Shown here: one piece after another, positions 44,339-53,313 of the stretch | How the letters are laid out: each line of letters opens with the position of its first letter | How positions within the stretch are numbered: position 1 is the stretch's first letter | Position numbers and translations under genes: made by a program | NCBI GenBank assembly: GCA_900466475.1 | Contig: UBMI01000005.1 | Coordinates: 1-64,000 of the forward strand | Source of the DNA: Hyphomicrobiales bacterium | Lineage (GTDB): Bacteria; Pseudomonadota; Alphaproteobacteria; Rhizobiales; Rhizobiaceae | DNA length: 64,000 bases | Direction: 5' to 3' | Notes under the pieces: model-generated | The model's database searches: none | What the model was told of the DNA's origin: nothing | The model's input: only the letters and a program-made list of their open reading frames with translations

Positions 44339-45849
44339 CGCTACCCGCACTTGAAATGGCCGGCATCACCAAGACGTTCCCCGGCGTGCTCGCACTTGAC
44401 GAGGTGGATTTCGACTGCCGTCCCGGAGAGGTGCACGCAATCTGTGGCGAGAACGGCGCCGGAAAGTCGACACTCATGAAGATCCTCGGTGGCAGCTATC
44501 GACCGGATGGCGGAGAGATTCGCATTCGCGGCCAATCCGCAGATTTCGCCCACCCGCAACAGGCCAAGGCGGCCGGCATATCCATCGTCCATCAGGAACT
44601 TAGCCTGTTGCCCTATCGCAGCGTCGCGGAAAATATCTTCGTGGGCCGCGAGCCCTCGCGGCGCGGCGTTCTCGACCGGCGCGAGATGCGTCGCCGCAGC
44701 ATGGAGTTATTGCAGCGTCTCGGCGCCGGTATCGATCCGGACCGGCAGGTTTCGACGCTTTCGATTGCGGGCCAGCAATTGGTGGAAATTGCCAAGGCGT
44801 TGCTGCTCGATGCGCAGATTCTCGTCATGGACGAGCCGACGGCGGCCCTTGACGAACGTGACGCCCAGGCCCTGCTGCAACTCGTGCGCGGCCTGCGGAG
44901 TGAGGGCGTCTCGATCATCTACATCTCGCACAGAATGCCGGAAATCATGGCTCTTGCCGATCGCATCACGGTGCTGAAGGACGGCCGCAGGATCTGGACG
45001 AAATCGCGGGAAGACGCCGATATTGGCGCGATCATCAGGGCGATGGTCGGTCGTGATCTCAAGGACTTCTATCCATCGCCGCCGGCCGGCAAGCCCGGTC
45101 ATTCGTTGCTCTCGGTGGAACAGGGCGGAAATACCTTCCTGCGCGGCATCGATCTCGATCTCCGGGCCGGCGAAATCATCGGCGTCGCCGGGCTGGAAGA
45201 TTCCGGAAAGGCATCGCTCGCACAGGCAATTATCGGCGATGAGCCGCTGACAGCAGGTACGATACGACTTGGCGGCGGTCCGCAGGCAATCACCTCGCCG
45301 CGCCGCGCGACGAGCCGCGGCATCGGCTATCTGCCGGGCGATCGCAAGCGCGAGGGACTGTTGCTGCGGCAGTCCGTTCGCGACAACGCACTGTTGACGC
45401 TCCGATCCATGTCGAATTTCTTCACCCGCCCCGAAAGCGGGGCCTTCTCAAGAGACCGCATCGACGAGGTGCTGCGGGTGACGGACGTGCGGGCTGCCGA
45501 TTTCGGCCAGGCGGTCGATTCGCTTTCCGGCGGCAATCAGCAGAAGGTCATCATTGCCCGCTGGCTTGCGCGGCAATCGAATATCCTCGTTTTCGTCGAG
45601 CCGACCCGGGGCATCGACATCGCCGCCAAGGCGGCGATCTACGAGGCGATGCGAAGCTTCGCCAATTCCGGCCGCGGCATCATCGTCGTTTCTTCTGACA
45701 TGCCCGAACTTATCGGCATTTCCGACCGGATTCTCGTGATGCATCAGGGCCGGATCGCCGGCGAGTTGCCGCGCGGGGCAAGCGAGGAAGCAGTGATGGC
45801 GATGTCGCTCGGCATCGATATACGCCAGAAGCAGGAGGCCCTCACTTGA
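44335..45849 (+). CDS. Sugar ABC transporter ATPase with two ABC domains (RbsA/XylG-like)
   Basis: The 504-residue protein carries two ABC cassettes: Walker A GENGAGKST near residues 39-47, signature-like LSIAGQQLVEIAKALL, Walker B LVMDEPTAAL, then a second cassette with LSGGNQQKVIIARWLA. The second Walker B reads LVFVEPTRGID, with Val-Glu replacing the usual Asp-Glu. It powers import of a sugar through the two permeases that follow. The ATG at 44335 overlaps the epimerase stop and has AGAGG upstream. Confidence 0.92.
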   Translation: MTLPALEMAGITKTFPGVLALDEVDFDCRPGEVHAICGENGAGKSTLMKILGGSYRPDGGEIRIRGQSADFAHPQQAKAAGISIVHQELSLLPYRSVAENIFVGREPSRRGVLDRREMRRRSMELLQRLGAGIDPDRQVSTLSIAGQQLVEIAKALLLDAQILVMDEPTAALDERDAQALLQLVRGLRSEGVSIIYISHRMPEIMALADRITVLKDGRRIWTKSREDADIGAIIRAMVGRDLKDFYPSPPAGKPGHSLLSVEQGGNTFLRGIDLDLRAGEIIGVAGLEDSGKASLAQAIIGDEPLTAGTIRLGGGPQAITSPRRATSRGIGYLPGDRKREGLLLRQSVRDNALLTLRSMSNFFTRPESGAFSRDRIDEVLRVTDVRAADFGQAVDSLSGGNQQKVIIARWLARQSNILVFVEPTRGIDIAAKAAIYEAMRSFANSGRGIIVVSSDMPELIGISDRILVMHQGRIAGELPRGASEEAVMAMSLGIDIRQKQEALT

Positions 45850-46832
45850 GTGACGAGACCCTTCCGGCGACAAGCCGTACCCGTCACCCGATGCGCCTTT
45901 CCGTGGCCGCCGTGCTCGTGCTGGTTTCGGCCTGCATCTTTGTCATTACGGCGATAGCGACGGGGGAGACAAGCCAGCTGAATCTTGAAGGGCTGGCCGG
46001 CCTGTTTCAACGGATGGTCGCTCTCGGCCTTGTCGGACTCGGCCAGACCTTCGTCATTCTCGTCGGCTCGATCGATCTTTCGGTGGCGGCGCTAATCAGC
46101 GCGGTCGCGGTCCTTGCCTCGTTCATCATGCAGGCAAATCCGGCAATGATCCTGCCGGCGATCCTTGCGTGCCTCGTCCTCTGCCTGATCGTCGGCGCCA
46201 TCAACGGGCTGCTCGTCGCCTACTGCGGCATAAACCCGCTGATCGCAACGCTTGGGACAGGCCTGACAATCCAGGGATTATTGTCGGCATCCTTCACTTA
46301 CCTCCAAGGTTCGGTCGCGCCGTCCTTCCAGGCCTTCGCCTATACCAGTCTTCTTGGCATCCCCCACCCGGTCCTGCTGTTCGTCGCACTTGCCGCCGCG
46401 GCAAGCCTGCTGCTGACGCGCACCGTATTCGGCGCGCGCATCTACGCCGTCGGCGGAAATCCGCAAGGCGCCCGTCTGGCCGGCATCCGCACCGAGCGCG
46501 TGGTGCTCGCTGCCCATGTCATCGCAAGCTTCTTTGCCGGCGTTGCGGGGCTCTATCTGGCGGCCCGGCTGCAGTCAGGTACGCCCTGGATCGGCCGCGA
46601 CGGCATCTATGACCTGGAATCGATCGCGGTAACCGTCATCGGCGGGACCATACTGGCCGGTGGCAAGGGGGGAGTGGCGGGCACGGTCGCTGGCGTCCTG
46701 CTCTTTGCCACGCTTGACGCCAGTTTCAATATGCTCGGTGTCGATGCATTTCTCAAGCAGGTGATGCGCGGTGCGATCGTGATCGCCGCTGTTGCCATCC
46801 ACGCCATACGTCACAAGGGGCATGTCGCATGA
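45846..46832 (+). CDS. Sugar ABC transporter permease (RbsC-like), first
   Basis: This 328-residue membrane protein has the RbsC pattern (GQTFVILVGSIDLSVAALISAV, ARIYAVGGNPQGARLAGI, VIGGTILAGGKGGVAGT). The likely start is TTG at 45846, because AGGAGG lies eight bases before it and it overlaps the ATPase stop; the next in-frame ATG is at 45891. It forms the channel with the permease that follows. Confidence 0.9.
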   Translation: MSDETLPATSRTRHPMRLSVAAVLVLVSACIFVITAIATGETSQLNLEGLAGLFQRMVALGLVGLGQTFVILVGSIDLSVAALISAVAVLASFIMQANPAMILPAILACLVLCLIVGAINGLLVAYCGINPLIATLGTGLTIQGLLSASFTYLQGSVAPSFQAFAYTSLLGIPHPVLLFVALAAAASLLLTRTVFGARIYAVGGNPQGARLAGIRTERVVLAAHVIASFFAGVAGLYLAARLQSGTPWIGRDGIYDLESIAVTVIGGTILAGGKGGVAGTVAGVLLFATLDASFNMLGVDAFLKQVMRGAIVIAAVAIHAIRHKGHVA

Positions 46833-47815
46833 CCCCGCTTTCAGAAACGACACCGATGCGTCGCCCGGTCATTTCGCTTGCAAAGATCAACTTCGGCCTG
46901 ATCGTCTTTATTATCCTCTATGCCGCTATCGCGAGCCTTCAGCCGAACTACCTCGAAACCGGCCTCTTCATGAACTTCCTGCGCCGGGCAGCGCCGCTGA
47001 TCATCCTCGCCGTCGGGCAGCTCTATGTCGTTCTGACCGGTGGTTTCGATCTCTCCGTGGGGGCCATCGTCACCCTCGTCGTTCTGGCAGCTTCCATCCT
47101 GATCAATGGCGACCCCGAGATGACCTGGCCGATGATCGGCGTCCTCTACCTCATGGGTCTCGCTGTTGGCCTGGTGAATGGTCTCATCGTCACTTTTCTG
47201 AAGGTGCCTTCGATTATTGCCACGCTTGGCACCATGCTGCTCGTCAACGGCATAGCGCTGGCCTGGTCGGGTGGTGCGGCGCGCGGCGATCTGCCGGACA
47301 ATTTCCGCGATCTCGGCCGTTTCCTGATGCGCGATGTCTGGCTGATCGGCAGCCTGCCGCTCGCAGTCATCATCCTCTTGCTTTTTCTCATGTTTGCCTG
47401 GTGGGGACTGCACGGCACTGTCTACGGCAAACGCGCGTTGGCGATCGGCGACAATCCGAGGGCTGCGGAACTTGCAGGCTTGCCGGTCGCCGCCACCCGC
47501 ATCGCCGCTTTCGTTGTGTCGGCACTGGCGGCGGTAACCGCCGGCATCCTCGTCGGTGGCTTTTCCGGCGTGTCCGTCAACGCCGGCCGCGGCATGGAAC
47601 TGCAGGCGATTGCCGCCTGCGTCATCGGCGGTGCCCAGCTGCTCGGCGGCCGCGGCTCGCTATGGAGTGCGTTATTTGGCGCTCTTAGCCTTTTCGCGCT
47701 CTTCACCCTACTCAATCTCGCCGGCCTGCCCCAGGCGCTGCGCGACAGCATCCAGGGGGTGATTCTGATTGCCGCCGTCGGCGCCAGCGCCTGGCGAGAT
47801 CGGAGAAAGACCTGA
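46829..47815 (+). CDS. Sugar ABC transporter permease (RbsC-like), second
   Basis: The 328-residue membrane protein has the same family pattern as its neighbour (GQLYVVLTGGFDLSVGAIVTLV, KRALAIGDNPRAAELAGL, VIGGAQLLGGRGSLWSA) but is clearly divergent in sequence, so the transporter probably uses a heterodimeric channel. It overlaps the first permease by four bases. Confidence 0.92.
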   Translation: MTPLSETTPMRRPVISLAKINFGLIVFIILYAAIASLQPNYLETGLFMNFLRRAAPLIILAVGQLYVVLTGGFDLSVGAIVTLVVLAASILINGDPEMTWPMIGVLYLMGLAVGLVNGLIVTFLKVPSIIATLGTMLLVNGIALAWSGGAARGDLPDNFRDLGRFLMRDVWLIGSLPLAVIILLLFLMFAWWGLHGTVYGKRALAIGDNPRAAELAGLPVAATRIAAFVVSALAAVTAGILVGGFSGVSVNAGRGMELQAIAACVIGGAQLLGGRGSLWSALFGALSLFALFTLLNLAGLPQALRDSIQGVILIAAVGASAWRDRRKT

Positions 47816-47878
47816 TTGCTTGCAGGGAGAGACAAGCGATGAACCGCCGGTACGCCGGCATAATGGAGGAGGAAGAAG

Positions 47879-49009
47879 ATGCAATACAAAGCAGTTGTTG
47901 CAGCACTGATAGCGATGGCATTTGCCGGCGTTAGCTATGCGCAGGAATTCAACGATCCGGCTGAATTCAAGAAGCAGCGCGAGCAGCTTTCGATGACGCC
48001 GCAAGGCCCGGAGGGCAAGCCGTGGGCGCAGCATCTCGGGGACGGAATGGTCGATGCCGCCAAATACAAGAAGGACGGCCCGGTCACGATCTGCTTTTCC
48101 AATGCCGGGATATTCAACCCCTGGCGCGTCGTTGGCATGCACAATCTGCAGGCCGAGGCCGAACTGCACAAGGATCGCATCAAGGAACTGGTGGTCGTCG
48201 ATGCCGAAGGCAAGGACGATAAGCAAATCTCCGATATCGAAGCCCTGGTCAGCGGCGGCAAGTGCGATGCGCTGATCGTATCGCCGAACACGACGGCGGC
48301 GCTAACGCCGGCTGTGGAGGCAGCCTGCGCGAAATTGCCGGTCATCGTCTTTGACCGCGGCGTCGCTACCAAGTGCCCGGTCACCTACATCCACCCGGTC
48401 GGTGGGTACGGCTTCGGCATCACCTCGGGCGAGTTCATCGCCAGCAAGCTGCCGAAGGGCGCCAATGTTCTGGCACTGCGCATCATGCCGGGTGTCGACG
48501 TACTTGAGACCCGCTATTCGGCGGCGAAGAACATCTTCGACGAAGCCGGCCTTAAGGTCATCGGCTCCGAATTCACCGCCAGCGACCGAGCCAAGACCAA
48601 GGCGGTCGTCGAGGACTACATCAATCGCGGCGAAAAGATCGATGCCGTCTGGATGGATGCCGGCGATACGTCCACCGCAGCACTCGAAGCATTCGAAGAT
48701 GCCGGACTGCCCTATCCTGTCATCAGCGGCGAAGACCAGCAGGACTTCCTGCGCAAATGGCAGAAGGACAAGCTGACGGCAATCGGCCCATCCTATCCGA
48801 CCTACCAGTGGCGGACAGCGATCCTCGGCGCTCTTGATGTGCTCGACGGCAAACAGGTGCCTGGTCCGGAATGGATCCTGCCTCAGCCGGCGATCACGCA
48901 GGATACGCTGGCAAGCTATATCGACGAGCGCATGCCGCCGCTACACTACAGCCTTTGCGGCTGCCAGGATCTGCCTGGCTATCCGGAGCTTTGGGGTGGC
49001 AAGAAATAG
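47879..49009 (+). CDS. Periplasmic sugar-binding protein (RbsB-like)
   Basis: The 376-residue exported protein has a signal peptide (MQYKAVVAALIAMAFAGVSYAQ) and the two-lobed type 1 binding fold: ICFSNAGIFNPWRVVGM, ALIVSPNTTAALTPAVE, and IDAVWMDAGDTSTAALEAF. It closes the epimerase-importer operon. GGAGGAGGAAG lies upstream of the ATG. The two His/Cys-rich ends (KCPVTYIHPVGG and HYSLCGCQDLPGY) are unusual for the family. The ligand is probably the substrate of the linked epimerase or a related ketose. Confidence 0.92.
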   Translation: MQYKAVVAALIAMAFAGVSYAQEFNDPAEFKKQREQLSMTPQGPEGKPWAQHLGDGMVDAAKYKKDGPVTICFSNAGIFNPWRVVGMHNLQAEAELHKDRIKELVVVDAEGKDDKQISDIEALVSGGKCDALIVSPNTTAALTPAVEAACAKLPVIVFDRGVATKCPVTYIHPVGGYGFGITSGEFIASKLPKGANVLALRIMPGVDVLETRYSAAKNIFDEAGLKVIGSEFTASDRAKTKAVVEDYINRGEKIDAVWMDAGDTSTAALEAFEDAGLPYPVISGEDQQDFLRKWQKDKLTAIGPSYPTYQWRTAILGALDVLDGKQVPGPEWILPQPAITQDTLASYIDERMPPLHYSLCGCQDLPGYPELWGGKK

Positions 49010-49026
49010 GTTTTGAACGACAGCAG

Positions 49027-49046
49027 CCCCGGCGGAAACGCCGGGG
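49027..49046. terminator. Bidirectional hairpin between convergent genes
   Basis: A perfect 8-base stem (CCCCGGCG / CGCCGGGG) with a GAAA loop sits in the 49-base gap between the binding-protein stop and the convergent regulator stop. It has no T-run but is very stable and well placed. Confidence 0.75.
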
Positions 49047-49058
49047 TATCCATAGCAA

Positions 49059-49982
49059 TCAGAAATAGATCGACATCACCAGATCCTGGTCGAAATCGCC
49101 AAAACCCTTGCCGAAAAGGTTCATGCCTCCAGGGTTGTCGGCCTTTTCGTCGATTCCGATACGGAAGCGGATCGAGTGACGGTCGGCTATGCCGAGCGAG
49201 GCGATAGTCTGGGTCGAGACCATAGCGCCGTCGATCCAGGTGCCTGTCTCATCGATCGTCCAGGTCTTGAGCTTGCCGTATTGGGAGCCCGATAGCTTCC
49301 ACCAGGACGGTGAATACATGCCGCGGCGATCGCCGAAATCGCCAGGCGAAGTCCAGTGTCCGGCCTTGATGCCGTTGACCCAGATGGAAATGTCGGATGG
49401 CCAGTTCGCGTTCGTGGCCGGGGTCTCGGAGCTCAGCTCGGCCGAGAATTCCACCTTGCGGATCTTCTTGCCCGAGACCTTGGCATTGTTCGGGAATTTA
49501 TACTCGACATAACCACGGGTGAACCACAGCAGCGCCGCCTGCATGCGTTGCGGATCGAGGAAGACTTCCTGCACATCGAGCATGCCGATGACGTTATTGA
49601 CCGAACAGAGGCCGCAGGGGGCGCCGACGTCGAATTCCGTGAAGAGGCCGATCGGCATGCTGACGGTCACCACATCCTGACTTGCCTTCGTGCCGTTGGT
49701 ATCGAAGCGGATCAGGATTTCGTCATAGATGCTGGAGCAGATCTTCTGATTTCCCTTCGTCGCCTTCATCGTCTGGGTCTGGATGAGACCCGCCTGCTCC
49801 AACGACTTCAGATTGGTTGCCGTCGTCGATTGCGGCAGGCGCATCTGTGCCGCGATGTCGTTGACATTCAGCGGCCCTTTCTGGCGCAAGAGGTTGAGGA
49901 TTTCGATGCGCGTCGGAGAACCGAGTGCCTGCACGACGTCAACGTCCCGCATCGGATCGACGGTTAGAAGTTTCGTCTCCAT
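49059..49982 (-). CDS. ArsR-like HTH regulator with beta-rich, carbohydrate-binding-like C-terminal domain
   Basis: The 307-residue protein starts with an ArsR-type winged helix (VQALGSPTRIEILNLLRQKGPLNVNDIAAQMRLPQSTTATNLKSLEQAGLI, about 14-65). The remainder is beta-rich, with SDISIWVNGIKAGHWTSPGDFGDRRGMYSPSWW and GTWIDGAMV, resembling jelly-roll carbohydrate-binding modules. A Cys pair (APCGLCSVNN) follows the linker. It lies at the end of the arabinoside operon on the same strand, so it is the likely regulator; the C-terminal domain may bind the sugar directly. The DNA-binding part is firm and the ligand role inferred. Confidence 0.8.
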   Translation of the reverse strand: METKLLTVDPMRDVDVVQALGSPTRIEILNLLRQKGPLNVNDIAAQMRLPQSTTATNLKSLEQAGLIQTQTMKATKGNQKICSSIYDEILIRFDTNGTKASQDVVTVSMPIGLFTEFDVGAPCGLCSVNNVIGMLDVQEVFLDPQRMQAALLWFTRGYVEYKFPNNAKVSGKKIRKVEFSAELSSETPATNANWPSDISIWVNGIKAGHWTSPGDFGDRRGMYSPSWWKLSGSQYGKLKTWTIDETGTWIDGAMVSTQTIASLGIADRHSIRFRIGIDEKADNPGGMNLFGKGFGDFDQDLVMSIYF

Positions 49983-50067
49983 GCCCTGATACTGGTTCTC
50001 CAGTCTTTCTGGTTGGTTTGAGCTAATATCACGGCGTCATATCCGATGTCGCCGCTCTTTTTTAATC

Positions 50068-50104
50068 GCCGGCCCGCGCCTCGGGAGAGCTCTCGCGGAC
50101 CGGC
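50068..50104. other. GC-rich hairpin between permease and regulator genes
   Basis: GCCGGCCCGCG and CGCGGACCGGC pair over 11 bases with one mismatch, and the loop contains the palindrome GAGAGCTCTC. It lies in the 163-base gap between the permease stop and the regulator start. On the transcribed minus strand an A-run, not a T-run, follows, so it is not a standard terminator. It could stabilise the upstream message. Confidence 0.45.
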
Positions 50105-50145
50105 TGGGGCCTTCTCACCTCGGCCCGGAAACAACCCCTGATGCA

Positions 50146-50970
50146 TTATCCCTTGATGCCGGATGACAGCATCAGGGCCTGTGTCACGCGTTTCTGGAAC
50201 AGCAGATAGGCAAGAGCGACCGGCATCGCGGCAAGGATGGCGACAGCCATATCGCGCGCATATTTGACGCCGAACGCATCCCGCGTCTGGGTGATGCCGA
50301 CGGTGATCGTCATCATGTCGTCGGAACTGGTGACGAGGAACGGCCACAGGAAGGCGTTCCAGGCCATGATGTAGGTGATGATCGCGAGCGCGGTTGTGAT
50401 ACCCCAGTTCAGCGGCAAATAGAGCTTGAACAGGATCTGGAACTCGCCGCAGCCATCAAGCTTTGCGGCCTCGCGCAGCTCCTTCGGCACGGAATCGAAG
50501 AACTGCTTGTAGACGATGACGACAACGGGAACGATCAGCTGCGGCAGGATGATGCCGCCCCAGGTATTGATCAGGTTCAGCTTGTGCATCAGCACGAATT
50601 GGGAGATCACGAGCGCCTGCGAGGGCACCATGAAGCTCGCCAGGATGATGCCGTAGAGAAGCCGGCGGCCGGGAAAGACGATCTGCGACAGCGCGTAGGC
50701 GCACATCACGCTGATCAGGATGACGACGACGGTTACCGTCACCGAGGTGACGATGGAATTCAGGTACCAGGTCGACAGCTTCGTCTCGAAGAGTGCGTAA
50801 TAATAGCCTGAGAAATTCAGGACGTCGGGAATGAGGGTGGTCTTGTTGACGACGTCCTGTTCCGGCTTGATGGATGTGACGATCGCCCAATAGATCGGGA
50901 AGGCCCAGGTGCAGGCGATCACCACCGTGAGGAGGAGCAGCAGCGCGTTGCCAATTGTCTTGCCGGGCAT
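50146..50970 (-). CDS. Carbohydrate ABC transporter permease (MalG-like)
   Basis: The 274-residue membrane protein has six helices and the MalG-type cytoplasmic loop EAAKLDGCGEFQILFKLYLPLNW that contacts the ATPase. It starts MPGKTIGNALLLLLTVVIAC one base after the partner permease stop. With the MalF-like permease, it imports the substrate delivered by the binding protein at 51906. The downstream gene is the HTH regulator. Confidence 0.92.
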   Translation of the reverse strand: MPGKTIGNALLLLLTVVIACTWAFPIYWAIVTSIKPEQDVVNKTTLIPDVLNFSGYYYALFETKLSTWYLNSIVTSVTVTVVVILISVMCAYALSQIVFPGRRLLYGIILASFMVPSQALVISQFVLMHKLNLINTWGGIILPQLIVPVVVIVYKQFFDSVPKELREAAKLDGCGEFQILFKLYLPLNWGITTALAIITYIMAWNAFLWPFLVTSSDDMMTITVGITQTRDAFGVKYARDMAVAILAAMPVALAYLLFQKRVTQALMLSSGIKG

Positions 50971-50971
50971 C

Positions 50972-51850
50972 TCAGCGCTCCCTCACTCGCAACAGCTGGT
51001 ATTGCAGCACCGAGACGACGACGATGATCAGAAACAGGATCACTGCGACTGCGGAGCCGAGACCACCATGGTTCGATCGGAAGGCTTCGCGATAGACGAG
51101 CTGCAGGAGCACATAGGTGGAATTGAACGGTCCGCCCTCGGTCAGAAGGTAGACCTGGTCGAAGATCTTGAGCTGCAGGATCAGCTGCAATGTCAGCACC
51201 AGCGCGGTCACCGGCCAGATCAGCGGCCAGGTAATACGTTTGAAGCATTGCCAGCGCGTCGCGCCATCAAGCATGGCCGCCTCGTAATAGTCATTGGGAA
51301 TGTTGCGCAGGCCTGCGATGAAGAGCAGCAGGTTGAAACCGTTGGTCCACCAGACGGTCACAAGCGCCACCATCGGCATGGCCCAGATCGGATCGCGGAA
51401 GACGCTGACGCGCGAGCCGGTGACGGCCTCGATGACGAATTGGGCGATGCCGAACTGCTGATCGAGCACCCATTTCCAGATCTGGGTCACGACGGAAACC
51501 GGAAGAATATAGGGAATGAAGAAAAGCACGAGCACCAGGCTCTGCATCCAGCCCTTCAGACGCACGACCATCAGTGCCAGTCCGAGGCCGATCAGCGTAT
51601 TCGGGATGACGGTCAGAACGACGAAATAGCCGGTGTTCCACACCGAGGTATAGAAGAGCTTCTGATGGAAGAGCTTCACGTAATTGTCGAAGCCCACCCA
51701 TTGGCCTTCGCCGACGAGCGGCGCGTCGGTAAAGCTCAAGGCGAACATCTTGTAGACCGGATAGGCAAAGACGGTCGCATAGGCGATCAGGAACGGCGCG
51801 ATCATGACGATCGCCGTCAGCGTCTTGCGTCGCTTTTCAGTGTTGACCAC
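50972..51850 (-). CDS. Carbohydrate ABC transporter permease (MalF-like)
   Basis: The 292-residue membrane protein has six helices, an N-terminal MIAPFLIAYATVFAYPVYKMF and the EAA loop EAAMLDGATRWQCFKRITWPL that docks on the ATPase. It pairs with the MalG-like permease downstream. Spacing to the binding-protein gene is 55 bases. Confidence 0.92.
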   Translation of the reverse strand: MVNTEKRRKTLTAIVMIAPFLIAYATVFAYPVYKMFALSFTDAPLVGEGQWVGFDNYVKLFHQKLFYTSVWNTGYFVVLTVIPNTLIGLGLALMVVRLKGWMQSLVLVLFFIPYILPVSVVTQIWKWVLDQQFGIAQFVIEAVTGSRVSVFRDPIWAMPMVALVTVWWTNGFNLLLFIAGLRNIPNDYYEAAMLDGATRWQCFKRITWPLIWPVTALVLTLQLILQLKIFDQVYLLTEGGPFNSTYVLLQLVYREAFRSNHGGLGSAVAVILFLIIVVVSVLQYQLLRVRER

Positions 51851-51905
51851 AGATCATCTCCCTGGACGAAGGACTGGCCGGAGGCTGGCTCCGGCCAGTC
51901 TCTTC

Positions 51906-53174
51906 CTACTTCTGGCTTTCCAGCTCTTCGCGCATCTGGTCGATCGCATCTTCCGGATCGAGCTGACCGTTGAGTGCGGGAACCACGAAGTTCTGGGTTG
52001 CTTCGTAAATCGGACCGGCAACACCTGCGAGCTTGGAAACCGGGTCGAAGACGGCGGTATCGGCCAGCTTCGCATAGGTGGCGTTCGGCTGCATTTCCTT
52101 GAATTCCTTGCTGTCCGTGACCGGCTTGAAAGCAGGAATGTGGCCGGCACTTGCCCAGGAGATCGAGTGCTCATTCATCCAGGCAATGATCTGCAGCACG
52201 GCCTTCAGTTTTTCAGGGGTGATCGGCTTGCTGTCGCTGTTCGGGACAGCGAAGGAATGCGAGTCCGCCCAGGTGGCCTGCGTACCCATCAGGTTCGGAA
52301 TTTCGATGGCGCCCCATTCGAAACCGAGTTCGCCCTTCTTGGCAAGATCGGCCATCGTCGGCACTTCCCAGACGCCGTTGACGTGGAGAGCTGCCTTGCC
52401 GGAGGTGAAGAGCGCGATCGAGGCTTCATAGGAGATCAGCTTCGGCGAATAGCCCCCGGAGACCCAGTTCGCCATGGTCTTCAGCGCTTTCACGCCGGCA
52501 TCGCCCGGCAGGATCTGGTCCCCGTCGATGAACTTTGCCCCCTGCTGGGAGAGCAGCGTATAGAAGACGCGCCACATGGAGCCGCCTTCATCCGTGTGCA
52601 GCGACAGCGGATATTCGACCTTGCCCGTCGCCTTGATCTTATCGAGGGCGGCGTTGAAATTGTCGAGACCGTCGAAACCTTTCGGCAGGCCGTCGTCACC
52701 GAGCAGGCCGGCTTCCTTCAGGATGTTCTTGTTGTAATAGAGAACGATCGAATGCACGTCGAAAGGAATGCCGTAGACCTTGTTGTCGAAGGTCGCCTGC
52801 TTCCAGGCCGCGTCCACGTAATTTTCCTTCTTGATGCCGGCCGATGCCAGCTCTTCGTCGGTAAAGGGACGCAGGATGCCGGTCGGCACCGCCAGCGGAT
52901 AGCGCGACATGTGATAGGTCATGATATCCGGCTGCTGGCCGACGGCGGCCGACGTCTGCACCTTGGTATAGAAGGGCACGCCCCATTCGAGCGTCGTGGC
53001 ATTGATCTTGATGTCAGGATGGGTGTCGTTGAATTCCTTGATCAGCGCCTTCATGCGAACGCCGTCGCCGCCGCTCAAGAAATCCCACCAGGTAATGTCC
53101 GTCTGCGCAAATGCCGCCGCCGAGGGCAGCAATGCGATGGCTGCCGAGACGGCGAGTTTTATAATCTTTCTCAC
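51906..53174 (-). CDS. Extracellular sugar-binding protein (family 1, UgpB/MalE-like)
   Basis: The 422-residue exported protein has a signal peptide (RKIIKLAVSAAIALLPSAAAFAQ) and the family 1 solute-binding fold, with ITWWDFLSGGDGVRMKALIKEFN and VYGIPFDVHSIVLYYNKNILKEAGL. The start is GTG at 53174 with a strong GAGGAGGAA upstream; the open frame to 53249 is not used. It probably binds arabinose-containing oligosaccharides, as the first gene of the operon is an arabinofuranosidase. Confidence 0.92.
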   Translation of the reverse strand: MRKIIKLAVSAAIALLPSAAAFAQTDITWWDFLSGGDGVRMKALIKEFNDTHPDIKINATTLEWGVPFYTKVQTSAAVGQQPDIMTYHMSRYPLAVPTGILRPFTDEELASAGIKKENYVDAAWKQATFDNKVYGIPFDVHSIVLYYNKNILKEAGLLGDDGLPKGFDGLDNFNAALDKIKATGKVEYPLSLHTDEGGSMWRVFYTLLSQQGAKFIDGDQILPGDAGVKALKTMANWVSGGYSPKLISYEASIALFTSGKAALHVNGVWEVPTMADLAKKGELGFEWGAIEIPNLMGTQATWADSHSFAVPNSDSKPITPEKLKAVLQIIAWMNEHSISWASAGHIPAFKPVTDSKEFKEMQPNATYAKLADTAVFDPVSKLAGVAGPIYEATQNFVVPALNGQLDPEDAIDQMREELESQK

Positions 53175-53313
53175 GTTTGTTCCTCCTCTAAAGCATGGGT
53201 TAAGGTCACCCCGCGGCACGGGGCGTCTCTCGCCGCGAACCTCCTCCAAAGGCGCGCGATCAGATGTCCTGCATTTCTTTCGGTCGCCGGATCCGATCCG
53301 GATTCCGTTTCAA

